Made by a program: the position numbers and the translations under genes. This document shows, one piece after another, positions 10,029 to 20,609 of a stretch of DNA of 64,000 nt. Position 1 is the stretch's first letter, and every line of letters starts with the position of its first letter. Under the pieces are notes generated by a model. It was not told the origin of the DNA. It ran no database searches and was given only the letters and a program-made list of their open reading frames with translations. Source of the stretch: Massospora cicadina (taxonomy: Eukaryota > Entomophthoromycota > Entomophthoromycetes > Entomophthorales > Entomophthoraceae); NCBI GenBank assembly GCA_022478985.1, contig JAKSZP010004202.1:60016-124015 (forward strand), in the 5' to 3' direction.

Positions 10029-10049
10029 CATTTAAACTAATTTAAATTT
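10029..10049 (+). repeat. Target-site copy 2 of three
   Basis: CATTTAAACTAATTTAAATT plus T separates the 5' end of HAL1-1 from the 3' end of LINE-1. Its first 19 bases are identical to 15316-15334, so it also serves as the LINE-1 duplication. Confidence 0.75.
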
Positions 10050-10214
10050 ATTGCGGGGAAGGCCAACCATGGGACGGACACTTCCGAATATGACTCAGAT
10101 GAGACAAAACTTAGTACCAGGGGAGGTACCCCAGAGAAGCGATGCTATCTCTTGTTGCCAGCGGGAACGCCACTTATGGGAAGGGGGAGGGAACGTGTGT
10201 AGGGGACGTAGCCA

Positions 10215-11509
10215 CTATTGAGCACGTGTGGAGGAAGGGGTCTGATTTGATGAACCAGACTGGGAACCAGGAGGAGACCAGCTGCTGGTGATGCGGTGGG
10301 AGATATCCAAACATCCACGCTTGAAAGTGATCCACCAAATGAGACCGGAATCTGTGGACAGCTTCAGGGAGGGTGGGGATGGATCCAGCGATGGCATCCA
10401 AGACAATCGTGTGGATAGTCCACATGGCGATTGCAACCACCAGAGCACGGAGGGAGGGTGGGAGGGGGAGGCCATTGATGAAGCAAACATATCTCTTGAC
10501 AGACTGAAGGGATGTGTTTGATCCTGTCCTAGCAGACGTTGGAGTTCGCGCCATATTACTTTAGAGGTGGGGCACTTCTCCAGGCGGTGAAACAGCGTTC
10601 CATACTGGCCACACACGACACAGGATGAGTGTAAAGCATTAGAGCGCTCAGCTGTACGATACACCCGCCTCAGGCAGCGCCACACATGGGAGCGGACTTG
10701 AGGCTGCAACAGAGGATGGTGTGCGTATTTCCAGATAGTTTTTTGGGTCTCAATGGAGTAAGGGATGTCCATCATGTCCAGGTAGTCCACCCTGGATAGG
10801 ACATGGGGCCGTGTGGGGATCACGCCATCTTGGATGGGTAGCCCCTGTACCTTTTGTGTGAACTGAGGAGAGGGGCAGCCTCTCTGGGCTGTGTGTCCAC
10901 TAATACAAATTCTCCACTCAGCACTTCGCATGGAGAGGAGGATTCGTTTATAGTGGGTTTTAGTCCCGTGAGGGCCTGTAGCCGATGTGTGTGATGCGAG
11001 GTATTTCATCAGGGAGTGGGGGTTTGATGGATTGTTGAGGCCCAAGGCTCGGGAGAAGTTGGAGCAGGCCGTGCGGGACCAGTGTTGGGATGGGAGTGTA
11101 GGAGCAGTGACGGCCACAATCCAGGTGCCCAGGATCTTGCCGCATGGGCTTTGAAGTCAAGTAGGCCCATGCCACCATGATGATGAGGGCCAAACATGAC
11201 CTCTAGACGTACTGGTGGAGGGCGGCCTGACCAAAGCCAACCTTGTAGCAAAGCATACAGGGATTTGAAGAAGCTTGGGGAGAAGGGGATGGCGTGGGAT
11301 CTGAACCAGATTTTGGATAGGAGCATAGAGTTGGCAAGAACAACCCTGCCAGTGAGGGTAGTAGGGTGGGCTCTGAGAGAGGCGATTCGCTTCGTCACGT
11401 TGTCCAGTATATGGCACTCCATTACTGCTGACGCGTATCCACCTGCCTCCAACCACACGCCCAGATGGCGTACCGGTCCTATGGTAGGTCGTGGCACAAA
11501 GGGGAGCAC
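10215..11509 (-). pseudogene. LINE-1 ORF2, post-RT region with C-terminal zinc motif
   Basis: Two overlapping frames (11509-11009, 11117-10215) carry the region after the RT palm. The first has HLGVWLEAGGYASAVMECHI, then LPLTGRV-type helices and GGMGLLDFKAHA. The second ends in a zinc-binding signature of LINE RTs: VWRCLRRVYRTAERS then CVVCGQYGTLFHRLEKC (CX2CX7HX4C). This domain binds nucleic acid and is typical of LINE ORF2 C-termini. The frame change near 11100 marks an indel. The ORF ends close to the element's 3' tail, as expected. Confidence 0.8.
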
Positions 11510-11630
11510 CAGTGGAATGGTGTGTTTTGAGTTAGTAAGGCGTGGACGTGGGCGAGCAGATGGGCCAGGTTGGGAACTACTTGCTGGGGCCCAGCAGTTC
11601 TGAAACCGACCAAAGAGGATGATTTCAGTT

Positions 11631-12431
11631 TTAGGAGGCGTTCAGTGCCGCGTTGCTTACCCGGGAATATTCCTGGATGAGGGCTTCAAGCGCGCATGCA
11701 TCTTTGTTATTAGACACCCCCACCACACAATCATCTGCAAATGCCATCATCTTGACTGGGGTTTGGCCTGGCACATGGACCCCAGTGAGTTGGGCATTCA
11801 CATTTCGCAGTAGTGGGTCAAGGCTGAAGTTGTATAAGAGTGGGCTCAGGGGGTCCCCTTGTCGCAGGCCCCTTTGAGGACGGACTACTTCCATTAGGAA
11901 ACCTGGGCCGCGCACTGCCATTGTTGCAGATTCCGTGAGCAGCATCACCCTGTTAATGAAGCGGGGAGGTAGGCGGAATTGTTGGAGGCAGGCCCTAAGG
12001 TATTCCCAGTTTACTCTATCATAGGCCTTTTGTTGGTCCAAGAATACAAGTGCCCCAGAGGCTGTGGACTGACACACATTAGCCACAGAGTGCACGTTAT
12101 CCCAAATCAACTTTCTGGGGATGAAAACAAATTGTTCTGGGGAGATGGTGGCAGATGCTACAGTCCCTAAACGGTTAGCCATGATTTTGGTTAAAATTTT
12201 GGTGTCTGTGTTTGTTAGAGAAATGGGGCACCAGTTGGCTAAGTCTAGCCTATCCCCTTTCTTGAAGAGTGTGACCGTAAAGGCCTCATGTCCTCCTGGT
12301 AGGAGGCGCGTTTCCAACAGGCTTTGGTTGAGTGAGGCTAGCAGCAATGGGGATATATATTTAAAATATTTTTTTGTAGAACTCATATGGAATGCCATCT
12401 GGGCCTGGGCATTTTTGGTTTGGTGCACCAC
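11631..12431 (-). pseudogene. LINE-1 ORF2 reverse transcriptase domain
   Basis: A 266-codon open frame covers the RT palm and fingers. It has LFKKGDRLDLANWCPISL, then ISPEQFVFIPRKLIWDN, ALVFLDQQKAYDRVNWEYL, RGLRQGDPLSPLLYNFSLDP and the catalytic MAFADDCVVG. All catalytic aspartates are present (FLDQQKAYDR first Asp, FADD pair). It would carry out target-primed reverse transcription at the nicked site. It is the best-preserved enzyme domain in the window. The frame breaks upstream near 12431-12470 and downstream near 11600, so ORF2 is not intact as a whole. Confidence 0.9.
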
Positions 12432-12470
12432 GAATGGTAGTCCATAATTCGTTTGGAGTAATTAAATTCA

Positions 12471-13803
12471 TTATTTCTGGGTATCAGAAAATGGTGCGTA
12501 TATGAGCTCGGTCAAGAAATTCCGCCATATCGGCCAGCTGAATTGGTTCAGCTCGGTATAACTTGGAGTAATATCTTTGCATTTCGATTGCCACTTTGGC
12601 CAGTGTATCCACAATAGAATTATCCGATCTTCGCACCTGTGTGCAGGCCACACTCTGGCGTGGTGCAAAATTTTTTTTGAGAAGTATGCGGTGCACTTGT
12701 CGCCTTTAGTGATGCGTGTGGCCCTGTATTGGACACAAACCCGATGTTTGTGTTGCCTTTCAAGTGCATTGAGGTGGGCGGCTGCCTCCGCCCACTTCTG
12801 GCCCCATGCAGGGCTATATCTTGAGGCTGGAATGTTGGACTCCAAGTGGGCCAATTCCACCAGCACACGCGATATAACTGCCAATATGGTTTGTGAGTGT
12901 CTGGATGAGAGATGGCGATAGTGGCAGATGGTATCCTCTTTGAAAGTTGCCCATGTGGAAATGGGGTCCGTGCAAAACGGTGCAACAAACAATTTTGCCA
13001 AAGTTGCCTCTTCCACCCACATGGAAAATCCTGGCGACGCGAGCTCTGGGGGGCGGATTTTGCACCAATTGTGGGGCCTTTGCAACTGTGATGGGTAAGT
13101 GGTATGTTATTGAGACCAGTTGGTGGTCGGAGAATTCCGTTTTCATTGTTTTGAAGTGGGAGATGTGGGGTTGGAATTTCGCCGGTGCTAGAATAAGGTT
13201 GATGTGGGTCATGGACCTTAATTGGCCATTGTGGATGTGGGGACGCGTCATGTTTTTGAGCAGTGGGGCATGTCGCAGCAGCGCATCCATTAACCCAAGG
13301 GTGGCTTTTAGAATACGTAGTTCTATGTGACCCTGTGGGGCGTGGGGTGAGGGCGGCCACCAGTCCGTTGGTGAGGTTAGCCAACAGTTCATGTCGCCAA
13401 TAAGGAAAGAATCGGGGGGTAGTGGGAGGGATTTGACCAATGAGAAAAATTCCTGACGCTCTTGTGCATCGTTTGGGGCGTAAATGTTGACGATTGTGTG
13501 TGCAACATCGGCCCATGAGAAGGTGACAACGAGCACTCAGCCATTTAGGAATGTTTCTAAAGATGTAAATTTGAAAAAATTGTTTTTCTGAATTAGCACC
13601 CCACAGTGCTTTGACCAAAAGGATAGGGATGGTGGAAGCATTGTTTTCCAAGCTTCCTCAGAACCTCGTGGACAGTGGGTTTTCTGGATGGCCAGGATAT
13701 ATACAGGTAAATTGTTTTGTAAAAAACTCAGTTTCCTAGCCCGGGACAGGGAGGCCTTGAGTCTGGCAATATTCAGCATCCCTAGAGTGAAGGTTTCCCC
13801 CAT
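12471..13803 (-). pseudogene. LINE-1 ORF2 apurinic-type endonuclease and linker
   Basis: It starts at ATG 13803 (MGETFTLGMLNIARLKASLS). The ILAIQKTHC motif follows, where family members have Glu in QETH, so the metal-binding Glu is Lys. After a stop or shift at 13536 come TIVNIYAPND, FLIGDMNCW, then SMTHINLILAP and FSDHQLV. The GDMN and SDH motifs are intact, while the Asp usual in the ID-L-L motif is Asn. The protein would nick target DNA to prime reverse transcription. The linker to the RT continues in frames 13085-12471. Confidence 0.85.
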
Positions 13804-14011
13804 CGCACCTTAGGTGCGAGGGGGTGGGGCCCCTGGCCCACCAGCCTCTTCCAGGTCCCCACAGGCTTTCACAGCAGTGCGGGTATTAGCAGCAACGCTA
13901 TCAGGGTTTTTGTTAATTTTTGTGGAAGGAGTCGCGTTGGCTTTGGCCTTCGCTTTTTGTTTTCCCGACGTCGGACGAATTTTTTGCGGTGCGGATAAGT
14001 TTGGTGCACTG

Positions 14012-15234
14012 TCAAGTGGGGCAAATTTTTTTTTCGGTTGGGATAGGTCCCAAGTCAGTTTTGACCAGGGCTTGAGTGCAGCGATTGGGTGAGATCAAAT
14101 CTCCCATCAGATCCTCAGATTGAGTGGCCCGTTCAGCATGGGCCTCCCAATCTGATTGGGTGATGGATTCCCGAGTTGCTTCCACCACGAAGGTCTCCAT
14201 GTCCTCCTGGCGTTGTGAGTGTGGGATGGTGGTGGTGGCCTTGGCCGCTTCCTTGGCCATGGTCCTATGGGCCTGCTTGGCCTTCTTCTGCTCCTGCGGG
14301 GAGATGGGCTTTACCAATAGGTAGCAGCCTTATGCTCCCCATGGGAAAGCCTCCTTGGTGCTTGCGGTTGGTTCATAGTGCGCCTCTCCGCTGGCCATGG
14401 CCGCCGAGGGGTGCTCTTGGAATGTGACGCCCTCTTTGATGGGGCACGCATGCACCTTATGGCCAAATGCGTCACAGTGGGTGCAAATGGGGGGTGCGCT
14501 GTCCACGGTTACCCGGGATGGGTGGGTGGTGTGCCTTGTGATGTCAATAAAGGTGGAGTGCGGGATCTGGGTTAGGTCCTTCGCGATCTCCTCAGTTGGG
14601 GTCAGAACTGCAATGGCTTTGCCGGTGCACAGGTGTGGCATCAGCATAAAACATTGCATTTTGAAAAATTGTATTTCACCATATATGGCGAGACCATCTT
14701 TCAGGTGTTGCTCCAAAATGTCACGTTTTACCGTAGTAGGCAAAAAGTCAAACGTGAGGAAACCTAGTTTGATTTTGTCCATCTGGTGCATTTAGTTTCA
14801 ACGACCTGTTGCCCTTCAGGGAGGTCGACCACTATGCGCACCGCTGCAGCCTCATCTGCTGCTATTTTGCTTTCAAAACCTAGGTCCAGCCAACCGCATG
14901 ACATGGAGTGAGGTGCACGTACACCGCGGTCAGGAAAATTTTGTGTACATCTTCACATTATTTTTCCCATAGGGCCATTTTTTGGATGTCCAGATACACC
15001 CGGACTCCAAATTCCACCGATGAAAGTGGCTGGGAATGTGGCGTGTTGATGTACTGGTTGCATCGTGCTTGCCACGCAAGTATCTCTGGGGAAATTGTGA
15101 CTGCCAGTTTTTTTAGATTTTTTTCTATTCTGCTGGATTCTCCGGGGCGTTTCCAAACGTTAGAGGCCGCGGGCCTTCCGCCTGCTCCTCTTACCTTGCT
15201 TGCCCAACTGCTCCCAGACATGGGCGCAGACTAA
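14012..15234 (-). pseudogene. LINE-1 ORF1 (RNA-binding protein), frameshifted
   Basis: The N-terminal frame 15221-14958 begins MSGSSWASKVRGAGG. A middle part (WLDLGFESKIAADEAAAVRI) leads to 14791-14330 with FDFLPTTVKRDILEQHLKDG, then ICTHCDAFGHKVHACP, a CX2CX4HX4C knuckle (about 14440-14490). After a stop, a charged tail follows at 14317-14012 (PQEQKKAKQAHRTMAKEAAK). ORF1 proteins coat LINE RNA. It is interrupted by at least two frameshifts or stops. It is homologous to the genes in HAL1-1 and HAL1-2. Confidence 0.8.
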
Positions 15235-15315
15235 TCCCCTCTATGAGATTACAAACTAGATTTAGTCTTGAATTGAATGGGTTGCAAAAGTGTTTGCAAC
15301 GAGAAAGTAAAGTCC

Positions 15316-15336
15316 CATTTAAACTAATTTAAATGA
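15316..15336 (+). repeat. Target-site copy 3 of three
   Basis: CATTTAAACTAATTTAAAT then GA. The first 19 bases are identical to copy 2 at the other end of LINE-1. It marks the 5' junction of LINE-1 with insertion X. Confidence 0.75.
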
Positions 15337-16136
15337 GACAGAAAGGAATAAGTGATAGTCTATGAAATTTTTTATAAACCAATATAATCAGAGTATTCTT
15401 GTATGACTCCATAAAATCAGATAAATTTTGATAGGATTTGTAATTAAATTGGGAATTGAGGTACCAATATTGGGGTCTTCATGATCCCCTGGTGCGTCTG
15501 CATCTGTCTCCCATTTTAGTTGCAGCGTCCATTTGATTTAATTTGCATATCTACGCGCTCTGTCTCACGGTGGTTATACCAGAACCAGAATGTTCAGGGG
15601 CCCTTTGTTCAGTCCCCAATTCTGGGTTGAGGGCTTCAGTTCCACATTGTATTATTACTTATTCGCCCAATTTTTTGATATTCTGATCAGCTTTAGGTTC
15701 ATTCAATGGCGCTGTTCCAATGCACCTTGATTCAGTGTTTTGAACAATCTTAGAATTGTATTAATTACTGCTTTTGGTAATATTCAGTTTAAAAGCTTGG
15801 TTGTTCTCATTAATATATAGTTTGGCTTGGTTATAACTTCATTGGCCAATTTTAAATCATTTTGCCCCCATAAAGGTACAAAAGGGGGTTAACCACAATT
15901 ATCAGCGGCAGATTGTTGCTTCATATAACAACTTTCTTTGACCGTCAGATTTAAAACAATATCTGTTGAAATCATCCTGAGTGTTTGGGCTGCCACTGTC
16001 TATAAAAGAAGGTTGATCAATTCCTTCTGCGACTGGCAAGTTGCTCAAAACTTTTTCCTGTCTAATATTGAACTCTGCTCATTCTAGTGATTAAGAAATA
16101 ATCATTTGATGCCTTCACAGCCTCATATGTGACAAT

Positions 16137-16860
16137 TATATATTGTCATGAATTCTCCCAATTCATATTGACTGACAATGGGACTAGTTCTACATCTCAT
16201 ATGATTTTAAAATAAAATGAATTGATGTGTGTTTGAGGGGTGTTGTCTGCCCCCTATGACCCTTAGACCAACAGAATTGAAAATGAGTAAATGGAACTCC
16301 TGTTAGCATCCTAAATAAGTTAATCAAAAAAGCCTCCAATGTAATCTTTTCTTATTCTTGGCTATTTTTTCTAAAACGTCACCTATCATTTGGCAATAGG
16401 GCACTCACCCTTTTCAATCAATATATGGGAAGCACCCTGCGCTATCCCCTATTTTGAAATCATGTGTTCATAAGGAAAACTTGAGTCCTACTCGATATCT
16501 TGATAAACTGGCACAGAACTTAGTCCAATTGCAGAATGCAGCTTACTTAACGCTCTGGCACAGAAAGTTTGGACTTGGAAGCACGATAATGCTGATTGAC
16601 GGATTTTAACAACCTTTTTTATAAGGAAATTAGCCCTATATTATGACAAACATGAATTTAGACAAAATAGCAAGCTGTAGAACATCTGAAAGGGCCCATT
16701 GAGATCATTGAGAAGACGTTTACTGATGCCTACATTCTGAAGAACCTCAAAAGAGTTACCTTATTAATCAAGTACATGCTAATTTTCTGAAAAAGTACCA
16801 GAGGACTTCTAGCCCTCAGGCCACAGCTTCTAAATAACCTAAGTTACTTCCACCTTCAAC
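16137..16860 (+). pseudogene. Gypsy A integrase, C-terminal part
   Basis: It resumes the frame lost at 7695: YCHEFSQFILTDNGTSSTSHMI carries the second catalytic Asp. GVLSAPYD and a mutated TNRIENE (third acidic residue region) follow. Then come VTYHLAIGHSPFQSIYGKHPAL, YDKHEFRQNSKL and KGPIEIIEKTFTDAYILKNL. Stops interrupt it. It ends just before the PPT. Together with 7103-7695 it makes a complete if broken integrase, which is strong evidence that 7696-16136 is inserted DNA. Confidence 0.85.
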
Positions 16861-16880
16861 TTTGTTCCCTGATGTATGGT

Positions 16881-16894
16881 AAAGAGGGGGGAAA
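16881..16894 (+). promoter_or_regulatory. Polypurine tract of gypsy A
   Basis: AAAGAGGGGGGAAA ends directly at the LTR start TGTTGCAATATGG. It is the presumed primer for plus-strand DNA synthesis. Confidence 0.8.
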
Positions 16895-17104
16895 TGTTGC
16901 AATATGGCATAACCAACAATGTGAACAGTATTAGTAATTACGGTATCTTTCTATTCAACTAATATGTAAACAAAAAAATTAATTGATCAGTTTACTATGC
17001 CAAGGTTGAGTTACCAGATCTAAAAACTGTGAAAATTGCTGTTGGGTTGGATTTCTGACAAAGATGTTATATTAATCAGCATAGCAGTCATTGCTTTAAA
17101 TTTA

Positions 17105-19023
17105 ATTTAAATTATAAAATTTATTTGAGGCGCGCCGACCTGAGGATAAACAGAACTGATACTCAAAGAGCAAACAAACCGAAAAAAGAATCAGAAAAAT
17201 GAACAAAATAAAACCTCCAACCAGGCAAGAAGCTGAGGACCACTAACCCACCATGGCAGAGGGGGAGGAAGGGATGGGTGGCGCATATGCATGCACTTTA
17301 ACCACTTCAGGGAAAGTAGCGTTGTAGAAGAGGATTGAGGCTGAGAGCAGGGGCGTTGGGGCTTCAGCATGGAGGAGGTCAAGGTACAATAGAAAAGGAT
17401 TGAGATGCGCAATATTGGCCATGAGGATAGCTTTGACTAATTCTGACAGATGATGTTCAGCTTGAAGGAGGGCATCAGGAAGTAGGAAAAACTGGTATCA
17501 TTTTGCATGGTGATTATGGTTTTTAGTAGAAGTTCAATATTCCAGCACATTAACAGCAGAGGCTTTAGCAACGCTGAAAATTTGTTGATTTCTTCCCGCA
17601 CATCTTTAAGGAAATCAGAGGGGAAGTTAACTGCAGTTAGACCTTTGTGGAATTCTTTAACAGACTTTGCAACTGTGGTACAGAGTTGGTGACAATAGGG
17701 GAGGCTACCACCGCTAAGACAAGCTGGTGGTCACTCTGGAAGGGGATAGCATTAGGTTTTGGGGCATTAAGTTTGGGCGGGATAGGTTTGTCAAAATTCG
17801 AGGAAAATTCTTCCCAATCATAACCATCTGGGCTTCCTCACCTGATTCGTCAACTGGCTTACTGCTTATTGCACCTGATTCGCCAACCTCATTAAATAGG
17901 GTCCATGGATTTTGGTTCATGGGAATAGTGGAATCAGGATTAGGGTGGGTGGTGGTAGACAAATGGTGATCTGCTTGGGGGAAAACAGTGGGTTAAGCCT
18001 GATTCCAATTGGCTGTGGTAAATTTAAGTTGGTGAAAGTGGGTGGGGGTTGTGGTGGGTGCAGATTTCCCACTATGGCCAAGAGAGCAAGAGTGTTGGGT
18101 GGGAGGGGGCAACAAAACACACAATTCAAATGCCGCTGACAAGGTTTCAGAGATAAGACCAGATAAAAGCATGGGGAAGGACTTTTTAGTAGGGTCAAAT
18201 CTGAAACAGAGGGGACAAATCTGTTGACAATTGTTGACACAAACCCAAAAGCTCTGGTGCTGCTGCAATGCGAGCACGTGGGGGGATTTGTTGGGCAATG
18301 GCGGAGTGGTGTGGGGTGAGGGTGGCAGTGGTGTGAGAGGCGGCAAGGTGCTTTGCACCAGAAGGAATGGCAAAGACAAGGTTGGGTTGTGAGCCATAAG
18401 CCATACGCCCTGACATCAGCTGCTCATATAGAATTTGGGGTAGGAGGTGAGAAGGGAGGTTTGCAAATGATACCACCAATGTGGTGTCAGAAGGGATGTG
18501 AGTACAGGTAGTGGTATTGGGGTATATCTATAAATCAAAGGAGTCAACGACGCTGCTGCAGCATTCTCCTCCATCTGGAAGCCTATGTCAAATTAGCCCT
18601 TAAAAGGGCGGAAATTGATAAAGCCTGCCAGTGCAAAGGCAGCGGTGGCAAGTTTGACAATTTCTTTGTCAGCATAAAGGAATAAATGCTTTAGTTGACA
18701 TGGAGGCAAAATTAGATGTTGGACCAAGGAAGGGCAAGAGGATGAGGATGAGATGGGTGGATGCGCGCAAGTTGGAGCGCTAAGTCCCATTGGAAAAATT
18801 GGCCAGAAGAGTTTGGCGGGCTATTTGTGCCCATTTGAACGTGTTTCCCCACAGGGCGGAAAATGTTGGGTGGTGGAGCACCGCTGACCCACACTGGGGC
18901 GGCAGGCGGCAGATCTGAGGACAAAAAGGAAAATGGATGTGGACAGATGGCAGTGGATAATATAAACTTTTATTAAAATTCGCTCAAAAGTGAGATCAAG
19001 CGTAAAGAAAAGTTGCCTAGATT
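17105..19023 (-). mobile_element. HAL1-2, second ORF1-only LINE relative
   Basis: About 1.92 kb, almost the same length as HAL1-1. The 5' start (right end) is GGCAACTTTTCTTTACGC. The 3' end (left) is GGTCGGCGCGCCTCAAATAAAT, a variant of the common tail. Both elements share a 5' leader (CTTTTGAGCGAATTTTAAT-like) and an interrupted ORF1. TCATTGCT with a following AT-rich stretch occurs on both sides (17088-17095 and 19024-19031), a probable decayed target-site duplication. The host sequence is the 3' LTR of gypsy A. Confidence 0.7.
17191..18924 (-). pseudogene. ORF1-like gene of HAL1-2, frameshifted
   Basis: Successive frames on the minus strand: 18924-18712 (FRPVGKHVQMGTNSP), 18790-18593 (ATAAFALAGFINFRPFKG) and 18479-18195 (FANLPSHLLPQILYEQLMSG then MAYGSQPNLVFAIP). 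These are followed by a proline-rich part and NPWTLFNEVGESGA at about 17900. Each block has a match in HAL1-1. Where LINE-1 has its zinc knuckle, one frame reads ICPLCFRFDPTKK, so the first two Cys remain but the His and last Cys do not. No RT or endonuclease is present. Confidence 0.6.
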
Positions 19024-19621
19024 TCATTGCTGATTAAAAATATTTTTGGAAGTACAATCAACTCCTTGCCACACCACCAGCTCTCAATCTCAAATCACCA
19101 TATATATTCACTTACCTCATCCTGGGTCTATTATTGGGAATCCAGATAAGTACCTCATATTAATGCATTTACCCTGGCGTTGAAGAAAAAACATATTCTA
19201 CCAAGGTTGTTCTTATCATACTTAGGCTGCGTCTAATATTGGCCCTTATTATATTACATTAGTAGAAGATAAATCCCCTGAGGTGGAGCCTTCATTTCTT
19301 TTGTTCTTTGAAACAATATATAATTGAAATTTTATTTTAAAGGACTTAGCGTATAATGACAGATAACTGAGGAAAGTGGTGATCTCTTTTTGTATCAGCA
19401 GTGGGTGTCTACTAGCTAAAAAGTAGAATATGCGAGTCTGGCCACTAGAAGTATGAGATGGCTACAATGTGCCACAAATTTTGTTACTTTTTATGGAAAA
19501 CCATTGTAGCGAGTCTTGTGTTTTTCTTCTCTTCTTAGAGTAAGTGTATTAATAAGTTTACTCAAATTTTTAAGTGCCTTTACCTGTGCCATTAATATCT
19601 TGCTTAGGCGAAAGTTTAACA

Positions 19622-19776
19622 TTGCGCTAGTGCCCAGTGGAGCACCCAGAAATCAAATGTAAGGCCTTTGATCTGGATATTAAGCTGAATTAGGTCATGT
19701 ATCCTTTCAGGACAAAAAATGCCGAACCCCTCAATGACTTGCCACCTACCCAGATCTCTGCCAAGGGCATACCCCG
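19622..19776. other. Short spacer between gypsy A and gypsy E
   Basis: 155 bp between the end of A's 3' LTR and the start of E's 5' LTR. No feature is recognised. Its last five bases, CCCCG (19772-19776), resemble CCCTG after E's 3' LTR (58402-58406) and are probably E's target-site duplication. Confidence 0.5.
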
Positions 19777-20589
19777 TGTTGAGATTTGAATTCAACTAAC
19801 CATATGAGATTGATTGCAGCAGCAAATGACCTCAAATGCCCTATATACCTCACTGCTACCCTTACTCTGCTATCTTTATCCTTTGGCAGATCAATTCCCA
19901 TTGATCTGCCATCAGGTATTCCGCTAGCTTCTACAACCTTAAATCCAAGAAATTATAAATTATTTGCCATATGTTCCAACTTATGATGTATCACCCCTAT
20001 CTAATTGTTGACTGAATGTCCCATATCCCCCAACTCTTTTTTCAATTGAATACTACCATAATTGTCCAGACAAGTCCGCCATGATATTATAGCTGACCAT
20101 GAAATGTTACTAGAATTATCCAGCTGAATCTTCCACAAATGATCCTGGTGACAAATATCCATCACGCACTAGAGATGTACCTGAGCTTTGTCCTGACCCT
20201 TGCAGTGACGCTGGTAGGCTAATTGCAGACCAAAAAAGGGAAAGTTAAGAAGATTTTGGTGGCGAAAAAAAGATTGATGCACGGACCAGACTGCAAAGGA
20301 CTTAGCATATATTGGAAAGGTCAAGTATTATCGAGAAAAAACGTGGCAACGCAAATTCTAGTATTAACCTTAATCAGCAGAATTTTGGCTTACACTCACA
20401 ACAACAGATCACCAGCGCTGGAAGTACACAATGAGAATACAGAGAATTTAAAGAATTTACACTTATTACAGGCTTATTTTCATATCAAGCTTTATATTAT
20501 TTTGAGGTATACTGCCTTCACACAGTTTTACCTATTTGAGTAAAATGATACTTGTGCCAATCATACCCAGTTGTATCTTGCTTATAACA
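19777..20589 (+). repeat. 5' LTR of gypsy E
   Basis: 813 bp, TGTTGAGATTTG to CTTATAACA. It is homologous over its length to 57591-58401 (811 bp); for example, both contain a CTACCCTTACTCTGCTATCT-like block and AGATCAATTCCCATTGATCTGCC-like sequence. It is followed 3 bp later by a primer-binding site. The pair is much more diverged than the LTR pairs of C, D and G, as expected for the outermost element of the nest. Confidence 0.8.
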
Positions 20590-20592
20590 CTC

Positions 20593-20608
20593 TGGTTCTC
20601 ACTACAGG
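20593..20608 (+). promoter_or_regulatory. Primer-binding site of gypsy E
   Basis: TGGTTCTCACTACAGG, one mismatch from the window consensus TGGTGCTCACTACAGG. It lies 3 bp after the 5' LTR end. Confidence 0.75.
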
Positions 20609-20609
20609 A

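Larger units (their letters stand above)
10048..15314 (-). mobile_element. LINE-1, near full-length non-LTR retrotransposon
   Basis: A minus-strand element of about 5.27 kb. It starts GGGACTTTACTTTC near 15314 and ends at about 10050 in the tail GGTTGGCCTTCCCCGCAATAAAT. It has ORF1 with a CCHC knuckle, and ORF2 with AP-type endonuclease, reverse transcriptase and a C-terminal zinc motif. It is much more GC-rich than the flanking gypsy DNA. Domain-length open frames up to 343 codons survive, so it is younger or less mutated. Matching CATTTAAACTAATTTAAAT flanks support target-primed insertion. There is no poly(A), only ATAAAT. Confidence 0.88.
7696..16136 (+). mobile_element. LTR-like insertion X in gypsy A integrase (7696-8075 and 15337-16136)
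   Basis: Sequence between A's LDNTI and YCHEF codons that is not integrase. It is about 1.2 kb once HAL1-1 and LINE-1 are subtracted. The left junction reads ACTATA then AGTCTG; the right ends GTGACA then ATTATA. A 5-6 bp duplication (ACTATA/ATTATA) and the CA end fit a solo LTR whose initial TG has mutated. I see no coding sequence in it and no match to the solo LTR in D. Class is uncertain; it could also be another short element. Confidence 0.45.
16895..19621 (+). repeat. 3' LTR of gypsy A (16895-17087 and 19032-19621), split by HAL1-2
   Basis: The LTR starts TGTTGCAATATGG after the PPT and ends AAAGTTTAACA at 19621. Its last 528 bp are homologous to 2451-2978. About 790-800 bp remain once HAL1-2 is removed. 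The two LTRs of A look strongly diverged, consistent with an old insertion that collected U, SINE-1, X, the LINE pair and HAL1-2. Confidence 0.75.

Noticed and set aside
11196..11603. Plus-strand ORFs of 100-135 codons across LINE-1 (for example 11196-11603, 12947-13330, 14397-14795)
   Set aside because: They are opposite-strand shadows of clearly recognisable ORF1 and ORF2 domains.
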